Assembly: GCF_900009145.1 (NCBI RefSeq)
Contig: NZ_LN889802.1
Coordinates: forward strand, 127,488 to 191,487
DNA length: 64,000 nucleotides
Source of the DNA: Planktothrix tepida PCC 9214
Lineage (GTDB): Bacteria > Cyanobacteriota > Cyanobacteriia > Cyanobacteriales > Microcoleaceae
Reading direction: 5' to 3'
The first letter of the stretch is position 1. Each line of letters begins with the position of its first letter. The notes under the pieces are model-generated. The model was given only the letters and a program-made list of their open reading frames with translations, had not been told where the DNA came from and did no database searches. Shown one piece after another: positions 44,976 to 54,777 of this stretch. Both the position numbers and the translations under genes were made by a program.

Positions 44976-46352
44976 TTACATTAATAATAATTTTTTCATT
45001 AACCATTCCTTGCCTTTATAAGGTGCATAACGTAAAGGTAAATCAAATAAAAAGGTTTGTTTTAACACACTACGATAATGGGAAAATCGATCAAACGTAG
45101 CTTTTCCGTGAGAACTTCCCATCCCACTCTGTCCTACTCCCCCAAAAGGCAAAGTTCGACTACTAAACTGTAATAACGTGTCATTTAAACACAGAGTTCC
45201 TGATGAAGTTTCTTGTAAAATGCGGTTTTGTTTGTCTTTATTTTGAGAAAATAAATATAAAGCTAAGGGTTTGGGACGGCTGTTAATTTGAGCGATCGCA
45301 TCTCCTAAATCATCATACTCCAAAATGGGTAAAATCGGCCCAAAAATTTCCTCTTGCATAACTGGATCATCCCAAGATACTTGATCAATAATCGTGGGGG
45401 AAATATATTGAGTTTCGGAGTTACTTTCACCGCCTGTAATGATTTTACCTACTTTTAAAAATTCCTGTAATCGGTTAAAATGGAAACGGTTAATGATTCG
45501 AGCATAATCAGGGCTAATGGCGGGATTATCCCCAAAAAAACTTTGAATAGATTGTTGCATTGCTGTGATTAATTCTGATTTAATCCGAGAATCTACCAGC
45601 AAATAATCTGGGGCGATACAAGTTTGACCTGCATTCACAAATTTTCCCCAAATAATCCGTTTTGCTGTATAATCTAATTGAATCTCCTCATCCACAATAC
45701 AAGGGCTTTTTCCACCCAACTCTAAGGTTACAGGTGTTAAATATTTAGCGGCTGATTCTAACAAAATTTTTCCTACTTTTGCCCCTCCAGTAAAGAAAAT
45801 ATGATCCAACTTTTCAGCTAATAACTCTTGACTGGTTTCCACCCCGCCTTCAACGACAGTAATATATTCAGAATTAAAATTTTTATTAATAATTTCACTA
45901 ATAATTTTAGATGTATTTTGACTAATTTCTGATGGTTTTAAAATTGCACAATTGCCAGCAGTGATCGCCCCAACCAAAGGAGAAATAAGCAGTTGAAACG
46001 GATAATTCCAAGGAGCTATAATTAATACAACTCCTAACGGTTGAGGATAAATCCATGTTGAAGCAGGAAATTGACTTAAAGATGGGGTAACTTTTTGTGG
46101 TTTAACCCAAGATTTGAGATGTTTAATGGCATAATTAATTTCAGCAACGGGAGCCAGTTCAAAATAAGCTTCCAGATCAGGACGGCCTAAATCCGCTTTG
46201 ACTGCGTTAATAATAGCCGTTTCATGGTCTGCGATCACTTGTTTTAACCGATAAAGTTTTTCGAGACGAAACTGGATATCCTGGGTTTGTCCCGTCGCAA
46301 AAAAGTCTCGTTGTTGCTGGATTAAACTTTGAATAGCAGTTTTTTCAGTCAT
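44976..46352 (-). CDS. Class 3-like (fatty) aldehyde dehydrogenase
   Basis: This is a 458-residue NAD(P)-dependent aldehyde dehydrogenase. Glu211 in '[10 protein letters not shown]' and Cys245 in '[15 protein letters not shown]' are the general base and nucleophile; '[10 protein letters not shown]' is the cofactor loop. The length and C-terminal hydrophobic tail ('[23 protein letters not shown]') match the membrane-associated ALDH3 branch, which in cyanobacteria oxidises long-chain fatty aldehydes. Its start is only 34 bp from the left end of a tnpB element, so its upstream promoter region has been displaced. Confidence 0.92.
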   Translation of the reverse strand: MTEKTAIQSLIQQQRDFFATGQTQDIQFRLEKLYRLKQVIADHETAIINAVKADLGRPDLEAYFELAPVAEINYAIKHLKSWVKPQKVTPSLSQFPASTWIYPQPLGVVLIIAPWNYPFQLLISPLVGAITAGNCAILKPSEISQNTSKIISEIINKNFNSEYITVVEGGVETSQELLAEKLDHIFFTGGAKVGKILLESAAKYLTPVTLELGGKSPCIVDEEIQLDYTAKRIIWGKFVNAGQTCIAPDYLLVDSRIKSELITAMQQSIQSFFGDNPAISPDYARIINRFHFNRLQEFLKVGKIITGGESNSETQYISPTIIDQVSWDDPVMQEEIFGPILPILEYDDLGDAIAQINSRPKPLALYLFSQNKDKQNRILQETSSGTLCLNDTLLQFSSRTLPFGGVGQSGMGSSHGKATFDRFSHYRSVLKQTFLFDLPLRYAPYKGKEWLMKKLLLM

Positions 46353-46412
46353 TTTTACCTCTCCAAATTTCCCTGATCCCCTTTTATCGAAAATTTTGGG
46401 TTTAAAACCCCG

Positions 46413-46476
46413 TCCCTTCGACAGGACTTCGGCGTGAGTTCAGTCGAACGCTCAGGGCAAGGTCTTCTAGGACGGC
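46413..46476. repeat. Left-end hairpin of the tnpB element, split by a repeat
   Basis: CCCCGTCC and GGACGG would form the left-end hairpin around a TTCTA loop. Between them stands extra sequence, CCTTCGACAGGACTTCGGCG and onward to AGTCGAACGCTCAGGGCAAGG, resembling a dispersed CCTTCGACAGG/CTCAGGG repeat. It seems to have been inserted in the hairpin. Confidence 0.5.
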
Positions 46477-46527
46477 TTTTGATTCAATTGTAGTGTATAC
46501 TGAAGAATAAGATTTTAATCGCAGATC

Positions 46528-47669
46528 ATGAAGCTAAGATATCGATACAGAATCTACCCAACAGACCAACAAAAGAGGCTAATGTCTCAATTGTTTGGTT
46601 GTTGTCGGGTCGTTTTTAACGATGCCTTGGCTTACTGTAAAGAACAATACCGTGCGGGTCACAAAAAACCTAATAGCAAGGAACTTTCTAAAAGGCTAAC
46701 AGAACTCAAAAAGACCACTGAAAAGCAATGGTTAACAGAAGTTTCTTCTATTCCTTTGCAACAGTCTTTGAGAGATTTAGAACAAGCTTACTCCAACTTT
46801 TTCCAATCCTGCAACGGACAAAGAAAAGGCAAGAAAGTTAAACCTCCCCAGTTTAAAAAGCGTAAATCTAAGCAATCAGCTAGATTTATGGATAACGGTT
46901 TTAAACTCTACCCTAATTCAGATTACATTTACATTGCTAAAATTGGTGAGATTAAAGTAGTCTGGAGTAGAGAATTACCCGCAACGCCTTCCAGTGCTAC
47001 CTTAATTAAGGATAGTTCTGACAGGTATTTTGTGAGTTTTGTTGTTGAGTTTAATCCTCAACCCTTACCTGAAAATCAAAATTCCGTAGGAATCGATTTA
47101 GGAATTACTGATTTTGCGACATTAAGCAACGGTGAAAAGATTAAATCTCCTCAACCTTTAAAGAAACACTTAAAGCGTTTAAGGAGATTACAACGGAATT
47201 TGTCAATAAAACAGAAAGGCAGCAAAAGAAGGGAAATTACTAGAAAGAAACTAGCTAGACTTCACGCTAAGATTTCTGATACCAGAACCGATTTTCTTCA
47301 TCAGTTGTCAACCCGGATTATTCGTGAAAATCAAACGATAGTTTTGGAAGACTTAAACGTTTCAGGAATGATGAAAAACCGGAAACTAGCCCGTGCTATT
47401 TCAGATTTAGGTTGGCAGTATTTTAGAACGATGCTAGAAGCCAAATCTGTTATGTACGGACGTGATTTTCGAGTCATCGATAGATGGATTCCCACTTCTC
47501 AAATTTGTTCGGACTGCGGTTTTCGCGGGGGTAAAAAAGAATTAAATATTAGAGAGTGGACTTGTTTAAATTGTGGTAAATCTCATGACCGAGATATTAA
47601 CGCCGCAAACAATATTTTAGTCGCCGGAGGACTTTCGGAGACTTTAAACGGACGTGGAGAGAAGGTCAG
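46528..47669 (+). CDS. tnpB: TnpB, 5' exon (residues 1-380), joined to 50407-50497 by intron splicing
   Basis: The exon encodes MKLRYRYRIYPTDQQKRLMS onward through the full RuvC core: Asp190 in 'VGIDLGITDFA', Glu274 in 'TIVLEDLNVSGM', a zinc ribbon 'CSDCGFRGGKKELNIREWTCLNCG' and 'HDRDINAANNIL'. Unspliced, the frame reads nine more codons into the intron and stops at 47697 (CDSFSRNK). The exon ends after two bases of a codon (GTC AG). Joining to 50407 restores the tail typical of this TnpB group, for a total of 410 residues. TnpB is an RNA-guided DNA nuclease that uses omega-RNA from the element's 3' end. Confidence 0.9.
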
Positions 47670-48442
47670 GTGCGATTCGTTCAGTCGAAATAAGTAGAAA
47701 TACTTAGGGATGACTGGCTTCAGTAGAGTAACAATTATGTTGAGTTCGCACTTTAAAATCCTCTACTGATGACAACTTACATATCCATATAGGTGAAGAA
47801 ACCTAGCCGAGCATTAGCCTAGATAGCTAGGGGAAAAAATGGGAAAGATGAAGGATTACACCAACATCATAACCTAATCCAAAATAAACCAAGCCCTATC
47901 GTCCTAGTGCGGGATTGAAAGCACACAACCTACCAAATCAACTTGGTAGCCCCTACGGGAGAGACTGACTATCAAATCCGTAAAGCGGGGGTGAAGACAG
48001 GAATAGGTGGTAATAGCTGAAAGCACCTACTGTTAGCAGGAGTCTATGGGTAGAACAGACAAAGTGTTGTTGAACCATCGAAATCTCTCACCAAGGGATA
48101 TAAGCTCGTAGGAATACCCTACCTCTTGGGTCGGAAATAGCCGACAAGGATAAGGACTATCAGGTTTCTGACACCGAGATAGCGCACTTCCTAAACCCCC
48201 GGTGGAAAGACACGCCCTAAAGACTCAATCAATGGATAGTAGGAACGAAATAACCTCCTGAACGCTCCTAGTTAGGTCGGTTAACTAGGTAGGCAGTCAA
48301 GCCAGACGCTAAGGGAGTTGAGATGGTTCAAGAAGCAAATGCTAAACCCGAAATAACGGGTAATGCCTGAAAAGGGATGGAGTAATTTCCTAGATAAGCA
48401 GACGTGAACCGCAATGTGTTAAAGCTAGAGGAACAAGTAGCA

Positions 48443-50338
48443 ATGAATAAGCCTAATTTAGATTCAAATCCGAATACTAAGGGATGGGACGAAATCGATT
48501 GGCGTAAAGTCGAAAGATACGTTTTCAAGTTGCAAAAGAACATCTATGCTGCTTCCCGTTGTGGCGATGTCAAACGAGTCCGCAAACTCCAAAGAACGTT
48601 GATGAGGTCTTGGTCTAACAGGGTTTTATCGGTTCGTCGGGTCACACAAGAAAATCAAGGCAAGAAAACGGCAGGAGTGGACGGAGTGAAAGCTCTGAAC
48701 CCCAAAGAACGTATGAGCCTCGTAGGTCAACTCAAAATAACAGGAAAATCTAAACCAACTCGTAGGGTATGGATTCCAAAACCTGGAACAGATGAGAAAA
48801 GACCATTAGGAATACCCACAATGTACGACCGAGCCTTGCAAGCAGTAGTAAAAGCTGCCTTAGAGCCAGAATGGGAGGCAATATTTGAGCCAAACAGCTT
48901 TGGTTTTAGACCCGGAAGGTCATGTCATGATGCGATATGGCAGATAAAGAACAGCATCCAAAATCAAGCCAAATTCGTGCTTGATGCTGATATATCAAAA
49001 TGCTTTGACCGCATCAACCATTCAGCCCTACTCCAGAAAATAAACATCAAAGGAAAAGTCAGACAACAAATCAAATCCTGGCTCTCCTCTGGAGTCATAG
49101 ACCAAGGGGCTTTTACTGCTACATCTGAGGGTACGCCACAAGGGGGGGTAATTAGCCCTCTGCTGGCAAATATTGCCCTTCACGGATTAGAAAACAAACT
49201 CAACGAATATATCAAAACCCTAAAAATGATATATCGGGGAGGACGACATTATTCCAAACGGGATAAAGTTAAAAGTCTTAGCTTTATTCGATATGCCGAT
49301 GATTTCGTCTGTATTCATAAAGATAAATCCGTTATCCAAAGATGTCGAGAAATAATCTCGGAATGGTTATCTGACATTGGACTTGAATTAAAACCTGAGA
49401 AAACGAGGCTAACTCATACACTCCAACCAGAGCTAAGTGAGGATGGTAAAGCTGGATTTGATTTCTTAGGACATCATATTCAACAATACCCTGCTGGTAA
49501 ATATCGAAGCAGAAAAAGTGCAGAAGGTAGAATATTAGGTTTTATAACACTCATCACCCCAACGAAGAAGGCGAGTAAGGTACACCAAGAAGAAATTAGA
49601 AGAATCATCAAAAAACACAGGTCAAGCCCACAGGCAGCATTAATTCAAGACCTCAACCCTGTAATAAGGGGATGGACTTCTTACTTCCACTTCTCAGACG
49701 CACAAACAGTCGGAGAATTATCAAAACAAGATAAACTCACATACCTGAAACTTCGACGATGGGCAAAACGCCGATGCGGAAATATCAATGATGGTCACAA
49801 GTTATATTGGACAAGCATCGGCAATAACAATTGGATATTCGCAACCAATGAAGGGAAAGCGAACCCCCTTCGGTTACTTAGACACTCAGAATTCGGCAGC
49901 AGTAGCACTGAGTACGTCAAAGTTAAAGGCGATAAAAGCCCATTCGACGGCGATTTAATTTACTGGAGTTCAAGACTAGGGACACACCCTGAATTGCCGA
50001 GTCGGACGGCTAAGTTGCTTAAGCGACAAAAGGGTAAATGTCAGGAGTGCGGATTAAGTTTCCAAAACTGGGATGTAATGGAAGTTGACCACATCATTCC
50101 TAAAACCCTCGGCGGAAAGGATGAACACATAAATTTACAACTATTACATCGGCACTGTCACGATAAAAAGACCGCAATTGACCTTAAAGAAATTAGGATG
50201 AAAGAATGCTCTATATTTCGCTCAACACTATCTCAAGAATGGGATAAATACGAGTGGGAATGTAACAATGATAATCCCAACATTTCAAGAATAAAACGGT
50301 CAGGAAGTCCTATGACAAAAGGAAACACCATTGAGTAG
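48443..50338 (+). CDS. Group II intron reverse transcriptase/maturase with HNH endonuclease
   Basis: From ATG 48443, behind GAGGAAC, the protein has 631 residues; an upstream GTG at 48404 would add 13. The N-terminal half is the reverse transcriptase, with 'GKKTAGVDGVKAL', 'GIPTMYDRALQAVVKAALEPEWE', 'FVLDADISKCFDRI', 'EGTPQGGVISPLLANI' and the catalytic 'IRYADDFVCIHK'. A maturase (X) domain follows (about 390-450, 'IQDLNPVIRGWTSYF'). The C-terminal HNH nuclease includes 'CQECGLSFQNWDVMEVDHIIPKTLGG' and 'LLHRHCHDKKT'. It helps splicing and drives retrohoming. All motifs look intact. Its stop overlaps domain V. Confidence 0.95.
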   Translation: MNKPNLDSNPNTKGWDEIDWRKVERYVFKLQKNIYAASRCGDVKRVRKLQRTLMRSWSNRVLSVRRVTQENQGKKTAGVDGVKALNPKERMSLVGQLKITGKSKPTRRVWIPKPGTDEKRPLGIPTMYDRALQAVVKAALEPEWEAIFEPNSFGFRPGRSCHDAIWQIKNSIQNQAKFVLDADISKCFDRINHSALLQKINIKGKVRQQIKSWLSSGVIDQGAFTATSEGTPQGGVISPLLANIALHGLENKLNEYIKTLKMIYRGGRHYSKRDKVKSLSFIRYADDFVCIHKDKSVIQRCREIISEWLSDIGLELKPEKTRLTHTLQPELSEDGKAGFDFLGHHIQQYPAGKYRSRKSAEGRILGFITLITPTKKASKVHQEEIRRIIKKHRSSPQAALIQDLNPVIRGWTSYFHFSDAQTVGELSKQDKLTYLKLRRWAKRRCGNINDGHKLYWTSIGNNNWIFATNEGKANPLRLLRHSEFGSSSTEYVKVKGDKSPFDGDLIYWSSRLGTHPELPSRTAKLLKRQKGKCQECGLSFQNWDVMEVDHIIPKTLGGKDEHINLQLLHRHCHDKKTAIDLKEIRMKECSIFRSTLSQEWDKYEWECNNDNPNISRIKRSGSPMTKGNTIE

Positions 50339-50406
50339 CCGTGTGAGATGAAAGTTTCACGCACGGTTTCGGACGAGAGGGGGAAGATGGTAACATCTCC
50401 CTCGAC
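50336..50406 (+). ncRNA. Group II intron domains V and VI
   Basis: AGCCGTGTGAGATGAAAG with TTTCACGCACGGTTT forms the catalytic domain V hairpin. The next stem GAGAGGG...CCCTC is domain VI carrying the branch-point region. Confidence 0.88.
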
Positions 50407-50497
50407 TCTTCTACTTTCTGTGAAGAAAGCACATCTCACTGAAGCGTCAACCCGTCCAGTATTTAAGCAGTTGTCAATATTTGATCTGCTAAAATAG
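50407..50497 (+). CDS. tnpB: TnpB, 3' exon
   Basis: Joined after AG of the 5' exon, this 91-base exon reads S-LLLSVKKAHLTEASTRPV then FKQLSIFDLLK and TAG at 50495-50497. The EAST...LS(L/I)F ending is typical of cyanobacterial TnpB proteins of this group, which supports both the frame and the splice sites. The exon also lies within the expected omega-RNA coding region, 38 bp from the right end. Confidence 0.8.
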
Positions 50498-50615
50498 ATG
50501 GAATCCCCTTGCGTTCACGCCGGGGCGGATGTCAAGGTACAACTTGATCTATAGTGCTACCCATTAAGGTGTTTGACAATTCTAAATCCAGCAAACCCTT
50601 TCACTGCTTACAGTC

Positions 50616-50646
50616 AATTGCTGTTCCCTGTTCCCTGTTCCCTGTT
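50616..50646. repeat. Tandem heptamer TGTTCCC
   Basis: Three to four copies of CTGTTCC lie directly upstream of the cruA start, the same heptamer family as at 34571-34598. Confidence 0.75.
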
Positions 50647-50656
50647 TCCTTGAAAA

Positions 50657-52714
50657 ATGGCAAACCTAAAAGAAATTTTATATCTTGAAGTTCCCACTCC
50701 CGATACTCAACAGGTTTGTACTTGGTTGCAACAAAACTTTCAAGCAGAAGTGGGAGAAAAAATTATTACTCCCGATGGGTTTCGGTTGCGATTTTCCCAG
50801 CCTGATCAAAATACAACAGAATGGAGTGAACTTTCAACCTTTGTTTGGTCAGTTCAACGCACCACCTATTTAAAAGTCTTTCGAGTAGGTCAACCTCCCA
50901 AAGCGCAGGAACAGAAGTTTTTAAAGCGTTTAGAAACTGAACTTAGAATAAAATTTCCTTATCAATATCCTGAACCCCCAGAGATTAATTTATCCGAACA
51001 ATCCATTTTTGAAGCCTTAGAAAAGGATTATCCCTTAACGGTCAAATACTTTAAAAAAATGCCCAATGGAGAATTTGATCTCCAACGGGTTTATTGGTGG
51101 GAAAAACGTTGGCGAGAAGGGGTGAGAAATCCACAAACGCCTCAACAAGTTATCTTTAAGACGGAAACATCCCAGGAATCCAATTCCCCTGAGTATGACT
51201 TAATTTATATTGGGGGCGCATTAGGAGTCATTCATGCTGCTGTAATGGCAAGATTAGGTTATAAAGTATTATTAATTGAACGGTTGCCCTTTGGTCGGAT
51301 GAACCGAGAATGGAATATTTCTCGCAGTGAGTTAAAAAGTTTAACAGATTTAGGATTATTTACTCAAACCGAGATTGAAAGTTTTATCGCCAGAGAATAT
51401 AAAGACGGATTTCATAAGTTTTTTGATGCTTATAATCCTGACATTGCTAAAGCTCAAATTCTACATACGCCTAGGGTGTTAAATATTGCTTTAAATGCAG
51501 ATGTATTACTTAAATTATCTGGGGAGAAACTTAAACAAGCTGGAGGAGAAATTTGGGATGAGACAGAATTTTTAAAAGCCGATATTCATCCGAATTTAGT
51601 TAATATTCAATGTCTCCATCTTCCCACCCAAACCCAACGCAACGCCACTGCCCGTTTATTAGTCGATGCGATGGGAACGGCTTCCCCCATTGCTTGGCAA
51701 TTGAACGGAGGACGAGCGTTTGATAGTGTTTGTCCGACCGTTGGGGCGGTGATTGATGGCGGGTTTGAACCGGGGGTTTGGGATTCCACATTAGGAGATG
51801 TTTTAAATACTCATGGGGATATTTCACGGGGAAGACAGTTAATTTGGGAACTGTTTCCAGGGGCGGGAAATGAATTAACCTTTTATCTATTTCACTATCA
51901 TCAAGTCAATCCAACAAACCCCGGTTCCCTATTAGAAATGTATGAAGACTTTTTTACCATTTTACCCGAATATCGTCGATGTGATCTGGATCAATTAGTC
52001 TGGAAAAAAGCGACGTTTGGCTATATTCCGGGGCATTTTAGTACCGGAAGTAGCGATCGAAAAGTTAGTTTTGATCGATTAATTTTAATTGGAGATGCAG
52101 CTTCTTTACAATCTCCGTTAGTCTTTACTGGATTTGGCTCTTTAGTCCGAAATTTATCTCGATTAACGGATTTATTAAATACGGCTTTAAAGCATGATTT
52201 ATTAACCGCAGATTGGTTAGATAAAATTCGAGCCTATCAAACCAATATTTCTGTAACGTGGTTATTTTCTAAAGGAATGATGGTTCCCACAGGAAAATAT
52301 TTACCGCCCGAAAAAATTAACTCAATTTTAAATACCTTTTTTGGGATTTTAGCCACTGAACCTCAAGACATTGCAGAAACCTTTATTAAAGATCGGACAA
52401 CTTGGTGGATATTTACCCGGTTAGCCTTAAAAGCTGCCCGCATGAATCCTTTATTATTATTGTGGATTTTAGACTTTGTAAGCTTTGGGGAAGTAGTACG
52501 CTGGACAAAGAATTTTATGCAATTTATGGTGTTGTCTGTGCTGAGTTTTCTTTTCGGTTGGCTTCCCAATTTCACTCGTCAAATTCAACCTTGGTTAGAA
52601 CCTCGATATCCTAAACTTTGGATGTGGTTATTAACAACCAGTTATGCTTTAACTGACGGGATGGGGAAACCCCAAGCCCCCCATTTCACAACATTAAAAC
52701 TCAGGGTTTCTTAA
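50657..52714 (+). CDS. cruA: CruA-type lycopene cyclase / FAD-dependent protein
   Basis: This is a 685-residue flavoprotein. An N-terminal region of about 185 residues precedes a Rossmann FAD-binding domain ('DLIYIGGALGVIHAAVMARLGYKVLLIERLPFG'). A second FAD contact is 'VSFDRLILIGDAASLQSPLVFTGFGSLVRNL'. The layout and motifs match CruA/CruP lycopene cyclases of cyanobacteria and green sulphur bacteria, which cyclise lycopene to gamma/beta-carotene. Length favours CruA over the shorter CruP, but the assignment between them is by size and recalled similarity. C-terminal hydrophobic stretches suggest membrane association. Confidence 0.8.
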   Translation: MANLKEILYLEVPTPDTQQVCTWLQQNFQAEVGEKIITPDGFRLRFSQPDQNTTEWSELSTFVWSVQRTTYLKVFRVGQPPKAQEQKFLKRLETELRIKFPYQYPEPPEINLSEQSIFEALEKDYPLTVKYFKKMPNGEFDLQRVYWWEKRWREGVRNPQTPQQVIFKTETSQESNSPEYDLIYIGGALGVIHAAVMARLGYKVLLIERLPFGRMNREWNISRSELKSLTDLGLFTQTEIESFIAREYKDGFHKFFDAYNPDIAKAQILHTPRVLNIALNADVLLKLSGEKLKQAGGEIWDETEFLKADIHPNLVNIQCLHLPTQTQRNATARLLVDAMGTASPIAWQLNGGRAFDSVCPTVGAVIDGGFEPGVWDSTLGDVLNTHGDISRGRQLIWELFPGAGNELTFYLFHYHQVNPTNPGSLLEMYEDFFTILPEYRRCDLDQLVWKKATFGYIPGHFSTGSSDRKVSFDRLILIGDAASLQSPLVFTGFGSLVRNLSRLTDLLNTALKHDLLTADWLDKIRAYQTNISVTWLFSKGMMVPTGKYLPPEKINSILNTFFGILATEPQDIAETFIKDRTTWWIFTRLALKAARMNPLLLLWILDFVSFGEVVRWTKNFMQFMVLSVLSFLFGWLPNFTRQIQPWLEPRYPKLWMWLLTTSYALTDGMGKPQAPHFTTLKLRVS

Positions 52715-53088
52715 ATTTCGGGGTGAAACTCGACGGAATCAATCATAGATTTCTCCGGTTCAAAATGGAAGTTTAAACGTCCAAACCCGAGATCAAAAGA
52801 GATTATACTTTGGGGGATATTTAGGCTAACGTTATACCCTAAATCTCGCATTTCTGAAATCACATCACTGGTCGTCCAACCTAAATAAACTTCTAATTCT
52901 TCAGGTTGAGGTTGACTGCTAAAGGTACAGTTTCGATATTTTTTCTTAAGCAATGAGTAATAGTTTGTCCCTGGAGACGTGTAACCCGTAGAGGTGGGTA
53001 AAGGATGCGATCTTAGATGGCGTTTAAGATCCTGTTCCCAAGGGTTTTGTGCCGTTGATGAGGGAGTTAAAGGGATGGGAATCAGCAT
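52711..53088 (-). CDS. Hypothetical protein
   Basis: This is a 125-residue protein, convergent with cruA and overlapping its stop by four bases. The N-terminal half is Pro/Ser-rich and the C-terminal half has a strand/helix pattern ('LEVYLGWTTSDVISEMRDLGYNVSLNIPQSIISFDLGFGRLNFHFEP'). No family is recognised. Composition looks genuine for a coding gene. Confidence 0.65.
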   Translation of the reverse strand: MLIPIPLTPSSTAQNPWEQDLKRHLRSHPLPTSTGYTSPGTNYYSLLKKKYRNCTFSSQPQPEELEVYLGWTTSDVISEMRDLGYNVSLNIPQSIISFDLGFGRLNFHFEPEKSMIDSVEFHPEI

Positions 53089-53351
53089 GAGTTATCCTCC
53101 AATCTAAAATTCTTGTAGAAGTACCTTTCTTCCTAGCTTGTTCTATAACTTCCTCGTTTGTCGATAGGGATAAGTTCAGGATTTCAGGTTTTTACTCGTC
53201 TCTCTGGGGATAGAGATTCCTACAAAAAAGGATAGAAAAGTTCAGTTCAGATCTCCCTAAATCTTCCAGGGCTAGTTCCTCCTCTAGGGGAAAATGGTTG
53301 GGGCTGGGGGGCTAAGTTATGCAGTCTAATAGATATACCAACCGCTTCTCC

Positions 53352-53474
53352 GTTAAAATGTTCTCTATTTCCGTAAAATTGTAGCCTTTTTTATATTTAA
53401 AATAATTGAAAGTCGATTAAAATGTTCCCTATTTCAGTGAAATTGTAGCCTTATTTCAGTGAAATTGTAGCCTT
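53352..53474. repeat. Imperfect direct repeats, about 37 bp, AAATTGTAGCCTT
   Basis: A 37-38-bp unit (GTTAAAATGTTCTCTATTTC to AAATTGTAGCCTT) occurs at 53352-53388 and again at 53415-53452. A partial third copy stands at 53453-53474. They fill the space upstream of the Ntn-hydrolase gene and could be iterated regulator sites. Confidence 0.7.
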
Positions 53475-53578
53475 CAAATTCTGGAATGGATTAATTCCCA
53501 AAAGACGTATGTAGAATAATCGCATCGCAGGAAATGGTATTTAACCTGCTTAATCATAAACACTGGACAACAACAAAA

Positions 53579-54676
53579 ATGTGTACTGGAATTCGCCTAA
53601 TAGCAGCCGATAAAACCGTAGTTCATGCACGAACACTGGAGTTTGCTGTTGATATTTTATCCGATATCATTGTGGTTCCCAGAGGCTATGAACGGGTAGG
53701 AAGTACCCCCGCTATGGCAGAAGAACCTCCTTTACCCGGTAAAAAATGGAAGAGTAAATATGCCAGTGTCGGAATGTCCGCCCTTGGTTTACCGTTGATT
53801 ATTGATGGATTCAATGAAGTGGGTCTGGCTATTGGTTTGTTTTACTTCCCAGGCTTTGCTGAATATATGCCCTATAGCCGTTCTGATGCAGAGAATACCA
53901 TAGCTCCCTGGGAAGTAGGTTCTTGGATATTAGAGAATTTCGAGACTGTAGATCAGGTTAAGACTGCAATCAAAGATATTGTCGTGCCTGGAGTAATATT
54001 CGCGCAATTCGACCCCAACGCTTCACCTACTGTTCATTTCGTTGTACACGACGCATCGGGTCAAAGCATCGTGATCGAATATGTTGGTGGCAAACTCAAT
54101 GTCCACGACAACCCACTAGGCGTGATTACTAACTCACCAACTTTTGATTGGCACATGACCAACCTACGGAACTATGTGAATTTCTCGTTCACAAATGTTT
54201 CTGGTTTCAAACTAGGGTCAGTTCAGCTATCTCCATTCGGACAGGGTTCGGGAATGCTCGGAATACCAGGTGATTTTACACCCCCTTCACGCTTCGTAAG
54301 AGCCGTGGCATATAGTCAATCAGTCAGTGAAGCATTCAGTCAGGGATACAATGACAAGGGAGAGGGAGAATCTTTTCACGCAGCCACAGGTAAAGACGCA
54401 ATTTTACAGGCGTTTCATATCCTCAACAACTTCGATATTCCGAAGGGTGTGGCTCGTGAACATGAACATATCGTAGAGGAAACAGGAACAACCCTTGTCC
54501 CAGCAGATTACACACTCTGGACAAGCGCGAGTGACCTCCAACTGAAACAATACTATTTTCGTACTTATGAGAACAGTCAGATCCGGATGGTGGATCTGAA
54601 CGTACATAAGGATCGCAGTTTCAAGATTGAGAGATTCTCGATAGCGGGTCAAGAGACTATCCAAACAATAGGTTAG
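53579..54676 (+). CDS. Choloylglycine hydrolase-family Ntn-hydrolase
   Basis: Start ATG at 53579 gives MCTGIRLIAADKTVVHARTL and 365 residues. Removal of Met exposes Cys2, the N-terminal nucleophile; an in-frame ATG 15 codons upstream would mask it, so it is rejected. Other expected residues are the Arg in 'VHARTLEF', Asp in 'LIIDGFNEVGLAIG', and Asn in 'GVITNSPTFDWH'. The family includes penicillin V acylase, bile salt hydrolase and N-acyl homoserine lactone acylases. In cyanobacteria amide bonds in acylated signals are likely substrates; this is not shown. There is no signal peptide. Confidence 0.88.
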   Translation: MCTGIRLIAADKTVVHARTLEFAVDILSDIIVVPRGYERVGSTPAMAEEPPLPGKKWKSKYASVGMSALGLPLIIDGFNEVGLAIGLFYFPGFAEYMPYSRSDAENTIAPWEVGSWILENFETVDQVKTAIKDIVVPGVIFAQFDPNASPTVHFVVHDASGQSIVIEYVGGKLNVHDNPLGVITNSPTFDWHMTNLRNYVNFSFTNVSGFKLGSVQLSPFGQGSGMLGIPGDFTPPSRFVRAVAYSQSVSEAFSQGYNDKGEGESFHAATGKDAILQAFHILNNFDIPKGVAREHEHIVEETGTTLVPADYTLWTSASDLQLKQYYFRTYENSQIRMVDLNVHKDRSFKIERFSIAGQETIQTIG

Positions 54677-54777
54677 TATTAGTATCACCTCTGCCCCTAA
54701 GCTGCTTTCCTAGTAACAGAAGAGCTAGGGGAGAGGTTAAATCAGTGTTCCAGAAGTAAGAAAACAACCCGATAAAG

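Larger units (their letters stand above)
47670..50406 (+). mobile_element. Group II intron (2737 bp) within tnpB
   Basis: The 5' end is GTGCGATTCG, matching the group II consensus GUGYG. The 3' end is CTCGAC (ends in AY). Domain V is at 50336-50370 with the AGC triad and hairpin CCGTG/CACGG; a domain VI stem-loop (GAGGGGG / CTCCCTC) follows to 50406. The last six exon bases GGTCAG can pair with CTGACT at 47965-47970, a good EBS1 candidate. The reverse transcriptase ORF sits in domain IV. Splicing at these borders rejoins tnpB in frame. The structural subclass is not determined. Confidence 0.88.
46386..50535 (+). mobile_element. IS200/IS605-type tnpB element carrying a group II intron
   Basis: The left end starts ATCGAAAATTTTGGGT, then AAAACCCC, and runs to the tnpB start at 46528. 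The right end has CCCC (50505-50508), an inner GCGT/ACGC stem and GGGG (50522-50525), ending GGATGTCAA at about 50535. Without the intron the element would be about 1.41 kb. No tnpA is present. Confidence 0.75.

Noticed and set aside
53352-53474. Possible CRISPR array from the repeated units
   Set aside because: Only two full copies and a partial one, with unequal spacing and no cas genes nearby. No CRISPR array was seen anywhere in the window.
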